NCBI RefSeq assembly: GCF_030408555.1
Contig: NZ_CP047048.1
Location: 2,480,001-2,544,000 of the forward strand
Reading direction: 5' to 3'
Length of the DNA stretch: 64,000 bases
From: Corynebacterium aurimucosum
GTDB taxonomy: Bacteria > Actinomycetota > Actinomycetes > Mycobacteriales > Mycobacteriaceae
The notes beneath the pieces were generated by a model. It did no database searches and was not told where the DNA came from. It was given only the letters and a program-made list of their open reading frames with translations. Position numbers and translations under genes: made by a program. Below, piece by piece: positions 56,077-64,000 of this stretch. Position 1 is the stretch's first letter. Every line of letters begins with the position of its first letter.

Positions 56077-58071
56077 CTACTTCTTATCCGCCTGGACCTG
56101 GCCCATGACCTCACGGATGACGCCGTGCTGGAAGGACTGAGTCAGTCCGCCTGCCGGAATGGAGGCGTAGTCCTTGGTGGGCCAGCCAAACTCACCCTGC
56201 TCCCAGCCGTGCTTGCCCCACTCATCAAAGATCTTGCCCTTGAGGATGTAGTGCGCGCCGGAATCCATGGACCAGTAGATGTTGCCGTGTTCGAATTCCT
56301 GGAAGAAGCCGCCGTTGACGGCCGTCTCCTCGCCCACCGGGTAGCCCAGCTCGGACTCGGCAGCCTTCAGCTCCTTGTATTTCGCGCCGATGGCACCGTG
56401 CACGATGTGGGTGGAGCCATCTGGGTTGCGGGTCAGCACGCCGTTCTCGAAGTCCTGGACCTCGCCCTCGCCAACCTTGCGCGGCTCGGACACCGGGTAC
56501 TTGAGGTCGCCGCCCTCGAAGCCGTTCTTGCCCCAGGCATCGAAGAGGTCCTTCGAGATGGGCCAAGCGCCGGTCTCCGGGGTCCAGTAGATGGAACCGT
56601 GCTCGAAGTGGACGTAACGGCCGCGGCCGTCCGGGGTCTTTTCCTCGCCGGTCTTCGGGAAGCCCAGCCAAGAGGTCGGGCCACCGAGCTCGGAGTAGCG
56701 CGCACCAATGCGGCCAATGACGGCGTGGGCACCGGTCTCCGGGGACCAGTAAGCGGTACCGGCCTGGAAGTCCTGGGCCTTGCCGCGATCGGCAACGTCA
56801 TACTCGTTGTTCACGCAGTCACCGATAATGCCGGACTTGGTGGCCTCTGCAATAGCGCCGATCGGGGTGCAGTCAGCGCCGCGGTCACTCTTGTCCAGGC
56901 CGAGGGAATCAGCGATGTAAGGCCAGGCCTCGGTCATCTCGAACTGCCAGTACTCCCAGCTGTGAACGCCGGTCGGGCGGAACTTCACGACCGGCTCGAC
57001 ACCGGCGCGCTTGGCGTAGTCAACGAAGGTCTGGGTGGACATGCGGGAGATTGCCTCTAGACCCACGCCGGCCATGTTGGCCTTGCCCTTGGCCACCGAA
57101 CCAAGCTGGCCGTAGTCATCCTTGCCGTTGCCAGCGGAGACATAGACCTTCATGTCCTTGAGGTTCTCGATGCCCAGCTTCGGATCGTGGTCAATCCAAT
57201 CCTGGGAGTAGAGGTCACCCCACATGTTGGTGGAGGTGAATCCGCCAGCATCAGCCTGGGCAGCGGTAATAGCCTCCGGCATACCCGTGGTGGTGGTATC
57301 GAGGTAGCCCGAGAAGGAGCCAACGTACTTGAAGGCCCACGGGTTCCGCTCGGCCAGGTTCATGGCGGCGGTACCACCCATGGAGATACCGGTGACGGCG
57401 CGCTTGCCGTTGGAACGGTAGCCCTTCTCCAGAATCGGGATAAGCTCCCGCATCAGGAAGGTCTCCCACATGTAGTGCGTGCCGTTGTCCTCCTTCTGCC
57501 AGTCAGAGTAGAAGGAGGACTCGCCGCCCACCGGCATGATGAGGTTGACGTTGCGGTCGGCGTACTGGGACAGGATGTTGGTCTCGATAGTCCAGCCGGA
57601 CTCGTCATCGCGGGCACGCAGGCCGTCCAGCGCCCAGACCTCCGGGAAGGTCTTGTCCGGGCTGGAGTACCAGTCACGCGCGAGCTGAATCTGTACGACC
57701 TGCTCCTTGTCCGGCATGGCGGCGGACTTGATGTAGACCATGAGGTGGCGGTTGGTCAGGTACTCAACGCGGGAAACAGATACGCCCTCCGGCAGGCCCT
57801 CAATCTCCGGGTATTCGGTATCTACCGGGGTGCGCTGCGGCGGATTAGAGGGAGCGAAGGAATCGGAAAGGTTGGAGCTGCCTAGGAGATCAGTAATGCC
57901 CTCGGTGGAGGAGCTGGACGACTGCGCGTTGGCGATTGGCAGCAGCGCAAAGCCCACTGCCACGGCGGTGGGCAGTGCGGCGATGGTCAGGCCCTTGCGG
58001 GCTGCGGACGGGGAACGCAGGCCGGACGCCTTGGCGGACCGGCGGGGCTGAGTTGACGCAGTGTTCGGCAT
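56077..58071 (-). CDS. cop1: trehalose corynomycolyl transferase with LGFP repeats (PS1/Cop1)
   Basis: A 664-residue secreted mycoloyltransferase. Signal peptide (GLTIAALPTAVAVGFALLPIANAQ), then the antigen-85-type esterase domain with nucleophile S230 in TGISMGGTAAM and the histidine in GVHSWEYW. Residues of about 400-650 hold four to five LGFP-type repeats (GGPTSWLGFPKTGE, YWTPETGAW, SELGYPVGEE), which probably bind the cell wall. It transfers mycolates from trehalose monomycolate to arabinogalactan or trehalose. I start at ATG 58071, which opens the signal region. Confidence 0.9.
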   Translation of the reverse strand: MPNTASTQPRRSAKASGLRSPSAARKGLTIAALPTAVAVGFALLPIANAQSSSSSTEGITDLLGSSNLSDSFAPSNPPQRTPVDTEYPEIEGLPEGVSVSRVEYLTNRHLMVYIKSAAMPDKEQVVQIQLARDWYSSPDKTFPEVWALDGLRARDDESGWTIETNILSQYADRNVNLIMPVGGESSFYSDWQKEDNGTHYMWETFLMRELIPILEKGYRSNGKRAVTGISMGGTAAMNLAERNPWAFKYVGSFSGYLDTTTTGMPEAITAAQADAGGFTSTNMWGDLYSQDWIDHDPKLGIENLKDMKVYVSAGNGKDDYGQLGSVAKGKANMAGVGLEAISRMSTQTFVDYAKRAGVEPVVKFRPTGVHSWEYWQFEMTEAWPYIADSLGLDKSDRGADCTPIGAIAEATKSGIIGDCVNNEYDVADRGKAQDFQAGTAYWSPETGAHAVIGRIGARYSELGGPTSWLGFPKTGEEKTPDGRGRYVHFEHGSIYWTPETGAWPISKDLFDAWGKNGFEGGDLKYPVSEPRKVGEGEVQDFENGVLTRNPDGSTHIVHGAIGAKYKELKAAESELGYPVGEETAVNGGFFQEFEHGNIYWSMDSGAHYILKGKIFDEWGKHGWEQGEFGWPTKDYASIPAGGLTQSFQHGVIREVMGQVQADKK

Positions 58072-58245
58072 TGAAGAGTCCTTGTAGGGGTAAATCGAGA
58101 TGAGGGCACGCGGTGCCGCGAGCGGGCTCCGCAGGTTCCCCTCCTGCGGAACTCGCCGCCGCACGCGTGGTGAGCGGTCTAATGTGTTCTCAAGTTTAAG
58201 TTTAACTTGAGACTTTCGGTAGGGGGACACGCCCAGCAAACCAAT

Positions 58246-58277
58246 GAAAAAGCCGCCGTGCTCTTAAGCACGGCGGC
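58246..58277 (-). terminator. terminator after second mycoloyltransferase gene
   Basis: GCCGCCGTGC/GCACGGCGGC (58252-58261 and 58268-58277), perfect 10-bp stem, followed on the minus strand by TTTTT. Confidence 0.92.
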
Positions 58278-58291
58278 GAGACAGTAAGTAC

Positions 58292-59323
58292 TTACCAGGC
58301 GTTCATAACGTTAAGCACCTGCGGCTTGGAGCGCTCGAGTTGGTAGCCGAACTGCTCCCAGTTGTGCAGGCCCTGGGCCGGGTAATTCGTCTGCAAGCGA
58401 ACACCCATGGCACGAGCCTTCAACTCCCACAGGCGGGTGGTGCCGTTGGCAAAGCCCTCCAGCGCCACGCCGGCCGCGATGTGTTCCGGACGGTAGCGCT
58501 GCTGATCCAGCGGCCCCGGGATGCCGGAGGCGGCGGAGACGTAGACATCCGTTCCGTTCGCAGCCAAATCCGGGATCAGGTTGAAGGGGTCATTGCTGAA
58601 ACGCTTCGGGTTGATGATGGACCCGTACATGGCGTTGATGTTAAAACCGCCGGCGTCGAGAAGCGCCAGGCGCATGAAGGTCTGGGCACCCGGCAAGGTC
58701 GTGGTGAGGTAACCGGAGTAGGACAGCGCCTGACGGAACTGCTCCGGGTGCTTGCCCGCGAGGGTAATAGCAGCGGTAGCGCCCATGGACAGGCCGGCAA
58801 CGGAGTTATTGTTGCGGGCCACGCCGAAGTTGCCCTCAAGGTAGGCCGGAAGCTCCTGCGTCAGGAAGGTCTCCCACTGGTAGTTAACCGGCTTGACCAG
58901 ATCGTAGGTAGCCGGACCGTTCCAGTCCGCGTAGAAGGAGCCAGCGCCACCCACCGGCATCACCAGGGTGATGTTGTGGTCCACGTAGGTGCGCGCGGCG
59001 TTGACGTCATGGATCCACGCATTGGTGAAATCGGTGGCGCGCAAGCCATCGAGCAGGTAGAGACCCGCGTTGCCGCCGTTCTTAGCGGGCTGGATCTGCA
59101 CTGGGATGTTGCGGCCCATGGCCTGGGACCACACGTCGCAGCGCTGTACCCAGTAACCGACGCGATCCCATTCGCAGGCGCCGGTGGCGTCGCCACGCAG
59201 CCAGTCACGGTGAGCGGCGGATGCTTCTTGCGTACCCGCGGTCACGACCAGGCCCAGAGCCACAGCGATGGCTGCCACCACTGAGAGGACCCGAGTCCGC
59301 AGGCCGGAGCTTAGTGAACTCAT
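58292..59323 (-). CDS. trehalose corynomycolyl transferase (antigen 85-like, short form)
   Basis: A 343-residue mycoloyltransferase with signal peptide (VLSVVAAIAVALGLVVTAGTQEASA), a Cys pair (ACEWDRVGYWVQRCDVW), nucleophile S179 in AGLSMGATAAITLAGKHP and histidine in GLHNWEQF. There are no LGFP repeats. It resembles the second mycoloyltransferase of the C. glutamicum cluster. AAGGAG lies four bases before ATG 59323. It is a separate unit, with its own terminator before cop1. Confidence 0.9.
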   Translation of the reverse strand: MSSLSSGLRTRVLSVVAAIAVALGLVVTAGTQEASAAHRDWLRGDATGACEWDRVGYWVQRCDVWSQAMGRNIPVQIQPAKNGGNAGLYLLDGLRATDFTNAWIHDVNAARTYVDHNITLVMPVGGAGSFYADWNGPATYDLVKPVNYQWETFLTQELPAYLEGNFGVARNNNSVAGLSMGATAAITLAGKHPEQFRQALSYSGYLTTTLPGAQTFMRLALLDAGGFNINAMYGSIINPKRFSNDPFNLIPDLAANGTDVYVSAASGIPGPLDQQRYRPEHIAAGVALEGFANGTTRLWELKARAMGVRLQTNYPAQGLHNWEQFGYQLERSKPQVLNVMNAW

Positions 59324-59467
59324 GTTTCTCCTTAACGTTTTTACTGCCACTAGTACATCGCCAACACGCCAGCGATAGTTACAGATCAATAACAGGAATC
59401 TTTCGTAGCGTAACGCACGCTGACAATTTTCGCCTACCCATGGGGGTGCTCCCCAGCTCACACCAAG

Positions 59468-61213
59468 CTAATGGACAGGATAATCGCTGGGCTCATCGGA
59501 GAGCATGAGGGTGCGGCCCGAGGTCAGTGAGAAGGTCAGGTTTTTGAGGAAGCGCTCCCGCGTTAGGGGCTCGCTGTAGGAAGCGATGAGCTCTTGCACC
59601 TCTGGACTTGCCAGGGCGGCGCGCGCCTGGCGGGTCTTGTCCTTGTCATACCACGGCGGGAGGTACTCGATGTCCGCGCCCGTCTGCGCAGCCTGCCACT
59701 CCACGTCGAGGTGCTTGTCGTGGCCCACGCGCCCGCCTTCCTCACGGGGCATGCGCGCCGCCAGCGGGGTGGCCAAGCCGATAGTGTCGAGAACACGGAC
59801 ATTGAGCGGCGCGTTCATCGACGTCATGCCCAAGTTCACCAGATACACCGTCGGCGGCTCATCCATACCCGGCTCGCGCGGAACGGTGAGCCAATTGAGA
59901 AGGTCCTTCTCCTCATCTTCCACATAGATCGTGGCCAGGGCATCTCCGTCCACCAGTTTCTCGCCGGCCTCTTCGTAGCCGCGCATGAACTTCATCCCCA
60001 GGTAGTCTTTGGCCGAGCGCGGCGGGTAGCCCGCCTCACGGTTGGTGGCATAAGTCCAGAAATCACGTTCGTCCACGATAGACAGCGGTTGCTCATAAGC
60101 CTCCCAGTCCATCGGGTGCCCGCGCAGCACGATGACGACAGCCCACACCGCACAGAAGACTGCTGCAAGCGCGGACACCAGCTCCTTTAGCGGCATCACG
60201 AAAACCGGGAGGAGCGCAGCGAAGAGCGGCAGCAGCAGCATGCGGCCATGCATGAAGTCACCGCCGACGCGCAGCACGTACAGCACGTGCACCGCCGCGG
60301 CCCCGACCATCAGGTAGGTCACGGTGGTGGAACTGCGCAGGGCTGCCGGGCGCAGCTGGGCGCGGAAGGTCCACAGCGCCGCACCCGCCAGCACGAGAAC
60401 GGGCAGGTACAGGGCATAAGGCCCTATAAAATCCTGCAGGTAGTTCAGGCCGCTGTCCCACGCGCTTGACGACGCCGACTTTGCCACCGCCGTGTGCGGC
60501 GTCAATAGGCCGTAATAGCCCATGCGGAAGAACTGGTAACCCGCGGGGATGGGCAGGGCCGCGCCGAGGATGCAGAGCCAGGCTTTCCAGTTGCGGTGCG
60601 CTGCCAAAAGCAGGAGGCCGGCAAGGCCGCCGTAAAGCGCGAACTCCGGGCGCACGAGCCAGGCCAAACCAGCCCACAGCGCGAGCCAATAAGCACTAGT
60701 ATTCGTGCGGGATTGCGCCCAGTGCTGCAGCAGCGCCCAGAGGGCGGCGAGGTAGAAGATGGACAGTCCCCATTCCAGCCCGGAGGTGAAGAAATCACGG
60801 GCCGGAGGCAGTGCGAGGTAGACCAGCGCGCCGGCGGGAGCCACGAGTGGTGCAGAAAACTGGCCCGATCGGTAGAAGGCCCGCGCCGTGGCCCACGCCC
60901 CCAGCACCATCGCCGCGACTGCCAGTAGGAGGCCCAGGTTGACGGCGATGGATTCCAACGGGGCGTTCGTCAGCCAGCGCACGAGCAGGATGAGGTACTG
61001 CCACAGCGTGGAGGTATTGGCCTCCACGCGCTCGCCGATGTTGAAGACGGGGCCGTTTCCTTCCTCAAGGTTGCGCACCGTGCGCAGGACGATCAGGCCG
61101 TCGTCGGAAATCCAGCGGCGGGCGAAGCCACCCCAAAACGAGAAAACTCCGATCACGATGACCGAGGCCAACGCGCTGAGCGCGGCCACGGTACGTGTAT
61201 CGGATTTTCGCAT
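59468..61213 (-). CDS. aftB: terminal beta-(1->2)-arabinofuranosyltransferase AftB
   Basis: A 581-residue GT-C transferase with about ten helices in residues 1-390 and a periplasmic C-terminal domain. The first loop has the conserved acidic pair GGFARRWISDDGLIVLRTVRN, followed by GERVEANTSTLWQ. It adds the terminal arabinose that receives mycolates. I start at ATG 61213: TAAACT (61222-61227) lies eight bases upstream, pointing to a leaderless mRNA. Orthologue of Rv3805c at the same place. Confidence 0.9.
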   Translation of the reverse strand: MRKSDTRTVAALSALASVIVIGVFSFWGGFARRWISDDGLIVLRTVRNLEEGNGPVFNIGERVEANTSTLWQYLILLVRWLTNAPLESIAVNLGLLLAVAAMVLGAWATARAFYRSGQFSAPLVAPAGALVYLALPPARDFFTSGLEWGLSIFYLAALWALLQHWAQSRTNTSAYWLALWAGLAWLVRPEFALYGGLAGLLLLAAHRNWKAWLCILGAALPIPAGYQFFRMGYYGLLTPHTAVAKSASSSAWDSGLNYLQDFIGPYALYLPVLVLAGAALWTFRAQLRPAALRSSTTVTYLMVGAAAVHVLYVLRVGGDFMHGRMLLLPLFAALLPVFVMPLKELVSALAAVFCAVWAVVIVLRGHPMDWEAYEQPLSIVDERDFWTYATNREAGYPPRSAKDYLGMKFMRGYEEAGEKLVDGDALATIYVEDEEKDLLNWLTVPREPGMDEPPTVYLVNLGMTSMNAPLNVRVLDTIGLATPLAARMPREEGGRVGHDKHLDVEWQAAQTGADIEYLPPWYDKDKTRQARAALASPEVQELIASYSEPLTRERFLKNLTFSLTSGRTLMLSDEPSDYPVH

Positions 61214-61261
61214 GAGGAGAGAGTTTAGCACTTGCCTTGCCCTGTTCCCGATCGGCGCTGG

Positions 61262-62269
61262 CTAGCCCACCATTACCGGCATGATGTAAACAGCCATGGC
61301 GATGCAGGCCAGCCACAGCAGGGCCAGGATCTGGAGGACGCGGTCCTCCAAGGCAATCTCGTCCGGGGCACCGCCGTTGCCGCGGTCCACGTCGGCGGCA
61401 TAGCGCAGAATCGCGATGGTAAACGGCACCATGGAGATTTGGTACCACACGCTGGCCGGGCCATCAGACTCGTTGGAGAGCTGGAATCCCCACAGGGAGT
61501 AGGACATGACAACTGCGGTGGCCGCTAGGGTCCACACGAAGCGCAGGTAGGTAGGCGTATAGCCCTCCAGGGATTTGCGGATCTTGGCGCCCGTGCGCTG
61601 CGCTAGAAGGATCTCCGAGTAGCGCTTGCCCGAGGCCATGAATAGGGAGCCGAACGCGGCAACCAGCAGGAACCATTGCGACAGCACGATGCCCGCGGCC
61701 ACACCGCCGGCCATGGTACGCAACATGAAGCCGGAGGACACCAAGGCGATATCGATCACCGGCATGTGCTTCCACCCGAAGCAGTAGCCCAGCTGCAGGC
61801 CAATGTAAATGGCCATGACGATGGCGAGCTCCAGGCCCGCCGTGGCCAGGAAGGACAGGCCAATCGAACCGATGATGAGCACTGCCGCCATGACATAGGC
61901 CAGGCCCACCGGAAGCACGCCGGCCGCGATTGGGCGGAAGCGTTTCGTCGGGTGCGCGCGGTCAGCCTCTACATCGCGGGCATCGTTGATGAGGTAGATG
62001 GAGGACGCGCCCATGCAGAAGACGATGAAGGCGAGGAGGACGTCGAGAAGCACGCGCGTGTGAAACAGCGACTCCGCGCCCGCAGCCGCAGGAGCCGCCA
62101 AGACCAAAACGTTCTTGACCCACTGCTTGGGGCGCAGGGCCTTCACCATGCCATCGGCGAGGTTCTTCGGCGGCTTGCGCTTGCGGCCGGTATCGATGCC
62201 GGAGGTGTGCGGCTCAGAGTGGAAGACTCTCTGTTCGCCGTCGTCGACGCGGTTGGGTCGTTCGCTCAT
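61262..62269 (-). CDS. ubiA: decaprenyl-phosphate phosphoribosyltransferase (UbiA/DPPR synthase)
   Basis: A 335-residue UbiA-fold prenyltransferase with eight or nine helices. The substrate-binding acidic motifs are NDARDVEADRAHPTKRFRP and, in the second half, SGKRYSEILLAQR. It transfers phosphoribose to decaprenyl phosphate, the first committed step to the arabinan donor. The ATG overlaps the PAP2 stop by four bases (ATGA). The next enzyme, DPPR phosphatase, is likely the PAP2 protein. Orthologue of Rv3806c. Confidence 0.93.
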   Translation of the reverse strand: MSERPNRVDDGEQRVFHSEPHTSGIDTGRKRKPPKNLADGMVKALRPKQWVKNVLVLAAPAAAGAESLFHTRVLLDVLLAFIVFCMGASSIYLINDARDVEADRAHPTKRFRPIAAGVLPVGLAYVMAAVLIIGSIGLSFLATAGLELAIVMAIYIGLQLGYCFGWKHMPVIDIALVSSGFMLRTMAGGVAAGIVLSQWFLLVAAFGSLFMASGKRYSEILLAQRTGAKIRKSLEGYTPTYLRFVWTLAATAVVMSYSLWGFQLSNESDGPASVWYQISMVPFTIAILRYAADVDRGNGGAPDEIALEDRVLQILALLWLACIAMAVYIMPVMVG

Positions 62270-62793
62270 GCGGTCTTCCTTTCATAGCGGTGACATGCTT
62301 CCGCGGTGGCGGCTCCCAGCAGGGCACCGATCGCCGTATCGGATGGGTAATGTACCCCGAGCACCATACGCGAGGCCATCATGACCGGCACACCAACGAG
62401 CGGTGCCGGGGTTCCTAGAACGTGCGCTGCACCCACGAGGAACGCGCTTGTCGACGTCGCGTGGGACGACGGAAAAGACAGCTTAGACGGGGTTTTCACG
62501 CCGACTTTGACGTAGTCATAGTCCGGGCGCTTGCGGCGCACAATGCGCTTGATCACAACGCTGGCTGCGTGCGCCGTGAAAGCGCCCACGCCGACGGCTA
62601 GCCACTGGCGGCGACGCGCCGGATTCTGGTAATTCACGGCGACACCTAAGCCGGAGAGCGCCAGCCAGCCCAGGGCGTGCTCGCCGAAGTGGCTTAAACC
62701 CCGCGCGGTGGGCAGAACACCGGGCGCATCAAAGGCCGCGTCCTGAATCTTTTCGAGGACGTGGGATTCGGCGACAGAAAGCTTATTGGGCAT
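62266..62793 (-). CDS. PAP2-type phosphatase (probable DPPR phosphatase)
   Basis: A 175-residue membrane phosphatase with the three PAP2 motifs: KRIVRRKRP (first), PSSHATSTSAFL (second) and SRMVLGVHYPSDTAIGA (third, His with Asp). Co-located and overlapping with ubiA and glfT2, like M. tuberculosis Rv3807c. Likely dephosphorylates decaprenyl-phosphoryl-5-phosphoribose; this is from context. Confidence 0.9.
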   Translation of the reverse strand: MPNKLSVAESHVLEKIQDAAFDAPGVLPTARGLSHFGEHALGWLALSGLGVAVNYQNPARRRQWLAVGVGAFTAHAASVVIKRIVRRKRPDYDYVKVGVKTPSKLSFPSSHATSTSAFLVGAAHVLGTPAPLVGVPVMMASRMVLGVHYPSDTAIGALLGAATAEACHRYERKTA

Positions 62794-64000
62794 CGAAGAC
62801 CTTTCGCCAGGACTCGCGGGAGGTCAGCGCCGGCAGGGCCGCGCGGTACTCGGCGCGCAGGTCATCGAAGTTATCCTCGATTTCCTTGAGCAGCCCGCGG
62901 GTGGACTTCACCAGCTCGAGGGCCAGCTCGCGGTCGCGCTTGCGGAAGGCCACGCCGGTGCCACCCGCGGTAGAGACGGTGGCGGAATCGACGCGGGAGA
63001 GCGTGAACCAGCGGGCCTCCTCCGGGGTGAGGTTGAGCTGCGGCGCTTCATGGTGTGCCGGGTCTTCCTTGGTGACCAGGTGCTTGGCGGACTTGATGAG
63101 CCACGGGATCTTCTTGATCTTGCCCAGGCGGCCGCCGACATTGCGGGTCGGCACGCCCGGCGCGCCGGTGGGCGCGGGTAGTTGGTCCGCCGAATCGATA
63201 ATGACGGCGTCCGGGAATTCCTTACGGATTGCGGCGATGCGCGGCAGCGAGGACTCCAGGATGTCGAAGAGCTGATCCGGGCCGGCCAGGAAGTCCTTCA
63301 TGGCCTCCAGCTGGATGGCCATGGTGGAGTACTCCATGCACATGGTGTGCTTGAGGGTGGACTTGAAGATGGACTTGGTAATCCCGCGCGCATCACCCTC
63401 GTGGTAGAGGGCCGCCACGATGAGGCGGTTGCGCAGGTGGAAGTAGGCCTGCCAGTCGATGGCATCGTCCTTATCCGCCCATGCCATATGCCAGATGGCC
63501 GCGCCCGGCCAGGTCACCGTGGGGAAACCGTGGGCGGCGGCGCGCAGGGAGTACTCGGTGTCATCCCACTTGATGAACAGCGGCAGCGGCTGCCCGATGC
63601 TCTCCGCGACCACACGCGGGAAGAGGCACATCCACCAACCGTTATATTCCACGTCGACGCGGCGGTGCAGCGCGCGGGAGTCATATTTCTTCGGGTCGAG
63701 GTGGGACTGGGCATCACCGATGGCGCGCAGCGGGTACTTGGCAAAGTCGTGGTCGTAGACGGCGTGCTCGGCCGCGCCCCACATGAAGTCGGCGCGGTTC
63801 ACGCGCTCACCGGTGGTACGCAGCTGGGAGCGCTCCTGCAGGTTGAGCATCTGCCCGCCCACGATGAAGGGCTTGGCGGCATAACGCGCCGCCTGGACTG
63901 CGCGGAGGATGGAATCCGGCTCGATGGCAATGTCATCATCCATGTAGAGGATGTACGGCGAGTCTGTGTTTTCCAGCGCCTCGAACATGATGCGGGAGTA
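62783..64000 (-). CDS. glfT2: galactofuranosyltransferase GlfT2, partial (5' end outside window)
   Basis: The frame runs off the window edge; about 406 C-terminal residues are present. The GT2 metal-binding motif YILYMDDDIAIEPDS and later PLFIKWDDTEYSLRAAAHGF and WHMAW motifs are those of GlfT2, which polymerises the galactan chain from UDP-galactofuranose. The visible C-terminal domain is intact. It overlaps the PAP2 gene by 11 bases. Orthologue of Rv3808c. Confidence 0.94.
   Translation of the reverse strand, partial: YSRIMFEALENTDSPYILYMDDDIAIEPDSILRAVQAARYAAKPFIVGGQMLNLQERSQLRTTGERVNRADFMWGAAEHAVYDHDFAKYPLRAIGDAQSHLDPKKYDSRALHRRVDVEYNGWWMCLFPRVVAESIGQPLPLFIKWDDTEYSLRAAAHGFPTVTWPGAAIWHMAWADKDDAIDWQAYFHLRNRLIVAALYHEGDARGITKSIFKSTLKHTMCMEYSTMAIQLEAMKDFLAGPDQLFDILESSLPRIAAIRKEFPDAVIIDSADQLPAPTGAPGVPTRNVGGRLGKIKKIPWLIKSAKHLVTKEDPAHHEAPQLNLTPEEARWFTLSRVDSATVSTAGGTGVAFRKRDRELALELVKSTRGLLKEIEDNFDDLRAEYRAALPALTSRESWRKVFDAQ

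Noticed and set aside
65..60476. GGCGTCGNNAAGC as a transposon end or attachment site
   Set aside because: Copies sit inside intact conserved genes without flanking insertions, and the spacer varies.

Overview
The window is a chromosomal segment of a mycolic-acid-containing Corynebacterium. The evidence is a run of corynomycolate and arabinogalactan genes (accD3, pks13, fadD32, a cutinase-like hydrolase, two mycoloyltransferases, aftB, ubiA, a PAP2 phosphatase, glfT2) in the same order as M. tuberculosis Rv3799c-Rv3808c. A second run (aminotransferase/Fe-S reductase, dcd/ugd, lpqI/aftD, Rv0224c-Rv0228-like genes, pckG, trmB/NYN/mmpL3) also matches mycobacterial neighbourhoods. GC content is high. 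SpaA-type pili point to the skin/mucosal corynebacteria (aurimucosum/minutissimum/striatum-like is my guess, not shown).

Layout. 1-1.6 kb: three overlapping minus-strand genes for envelope proteins (an unnamed secreted protein cut by the window edge, DUF6114, DUF6230). 1.7-7.7 kb: a membrane Fe-S reductase with a long Ala/Pro tail, a CPA2 antiporter, a DUF1707 protein and an alanine aminotransferase. 7.8-12.6 kb: a DUF222/HNH protein, a YibE/F protein, ugd, dcd and tRNA-Gly(CCC). 12.9-22.2 kb: a lower-GC pilus locus with two class C sortases, a base pilin, a frameshifted tip pilin and a major pilin; an intact IS3-family element sits directly in front of the major pilin. 22.2-27.9 kb: ABC exporter, VanW protein, lipoprotein LpqI and a universal stress protein.

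27.9-37.1 kb: arabinan synthesis and envelope genes (DUF2613, aftD, an acyltransferase, a DUF3068/PorA-family protein, a polytopic protein, a GT4 glycosyltransferase, a methyltransferase). 37.1-44.5 kb: pckG divergent from trmB-NYN-mmpL3-YbhN-like-DUF3054. 44.6-45.7 kb: a second, frameshifted DUF222/HNH gene. 45.7-64 kb: the mycolate/arabinogalactan cluster, all on the minus strand, ending with a previously hidden 33-codon peptide gene that looks like a corynebacterial mini-porin.

Functionally, AccD3 carboxylates and FadD32 activates the two fatty acids that Pks13 condenses. MmpL3 exports the trehalose monocorynomycolate. Cop1 and the second mycoloyltransferase place mycolates on arabinogalactan built with GlfT2, UbiA, AftB and AftD.

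The two most interesting new observations are: (1) a 13-bp bipartite word, GGCGTCGNNAAGC, present in 22 exact copies on both strands and in all reading frames but absent from the pilus/IS island; and (2) the 33-aa porin-like ORF downstream of accD3. Also notable are overlapping inverted and direct repeats after aftD, the tip-pilin frameshift in a T4 run, and the IS insertion at the pilin promoter.
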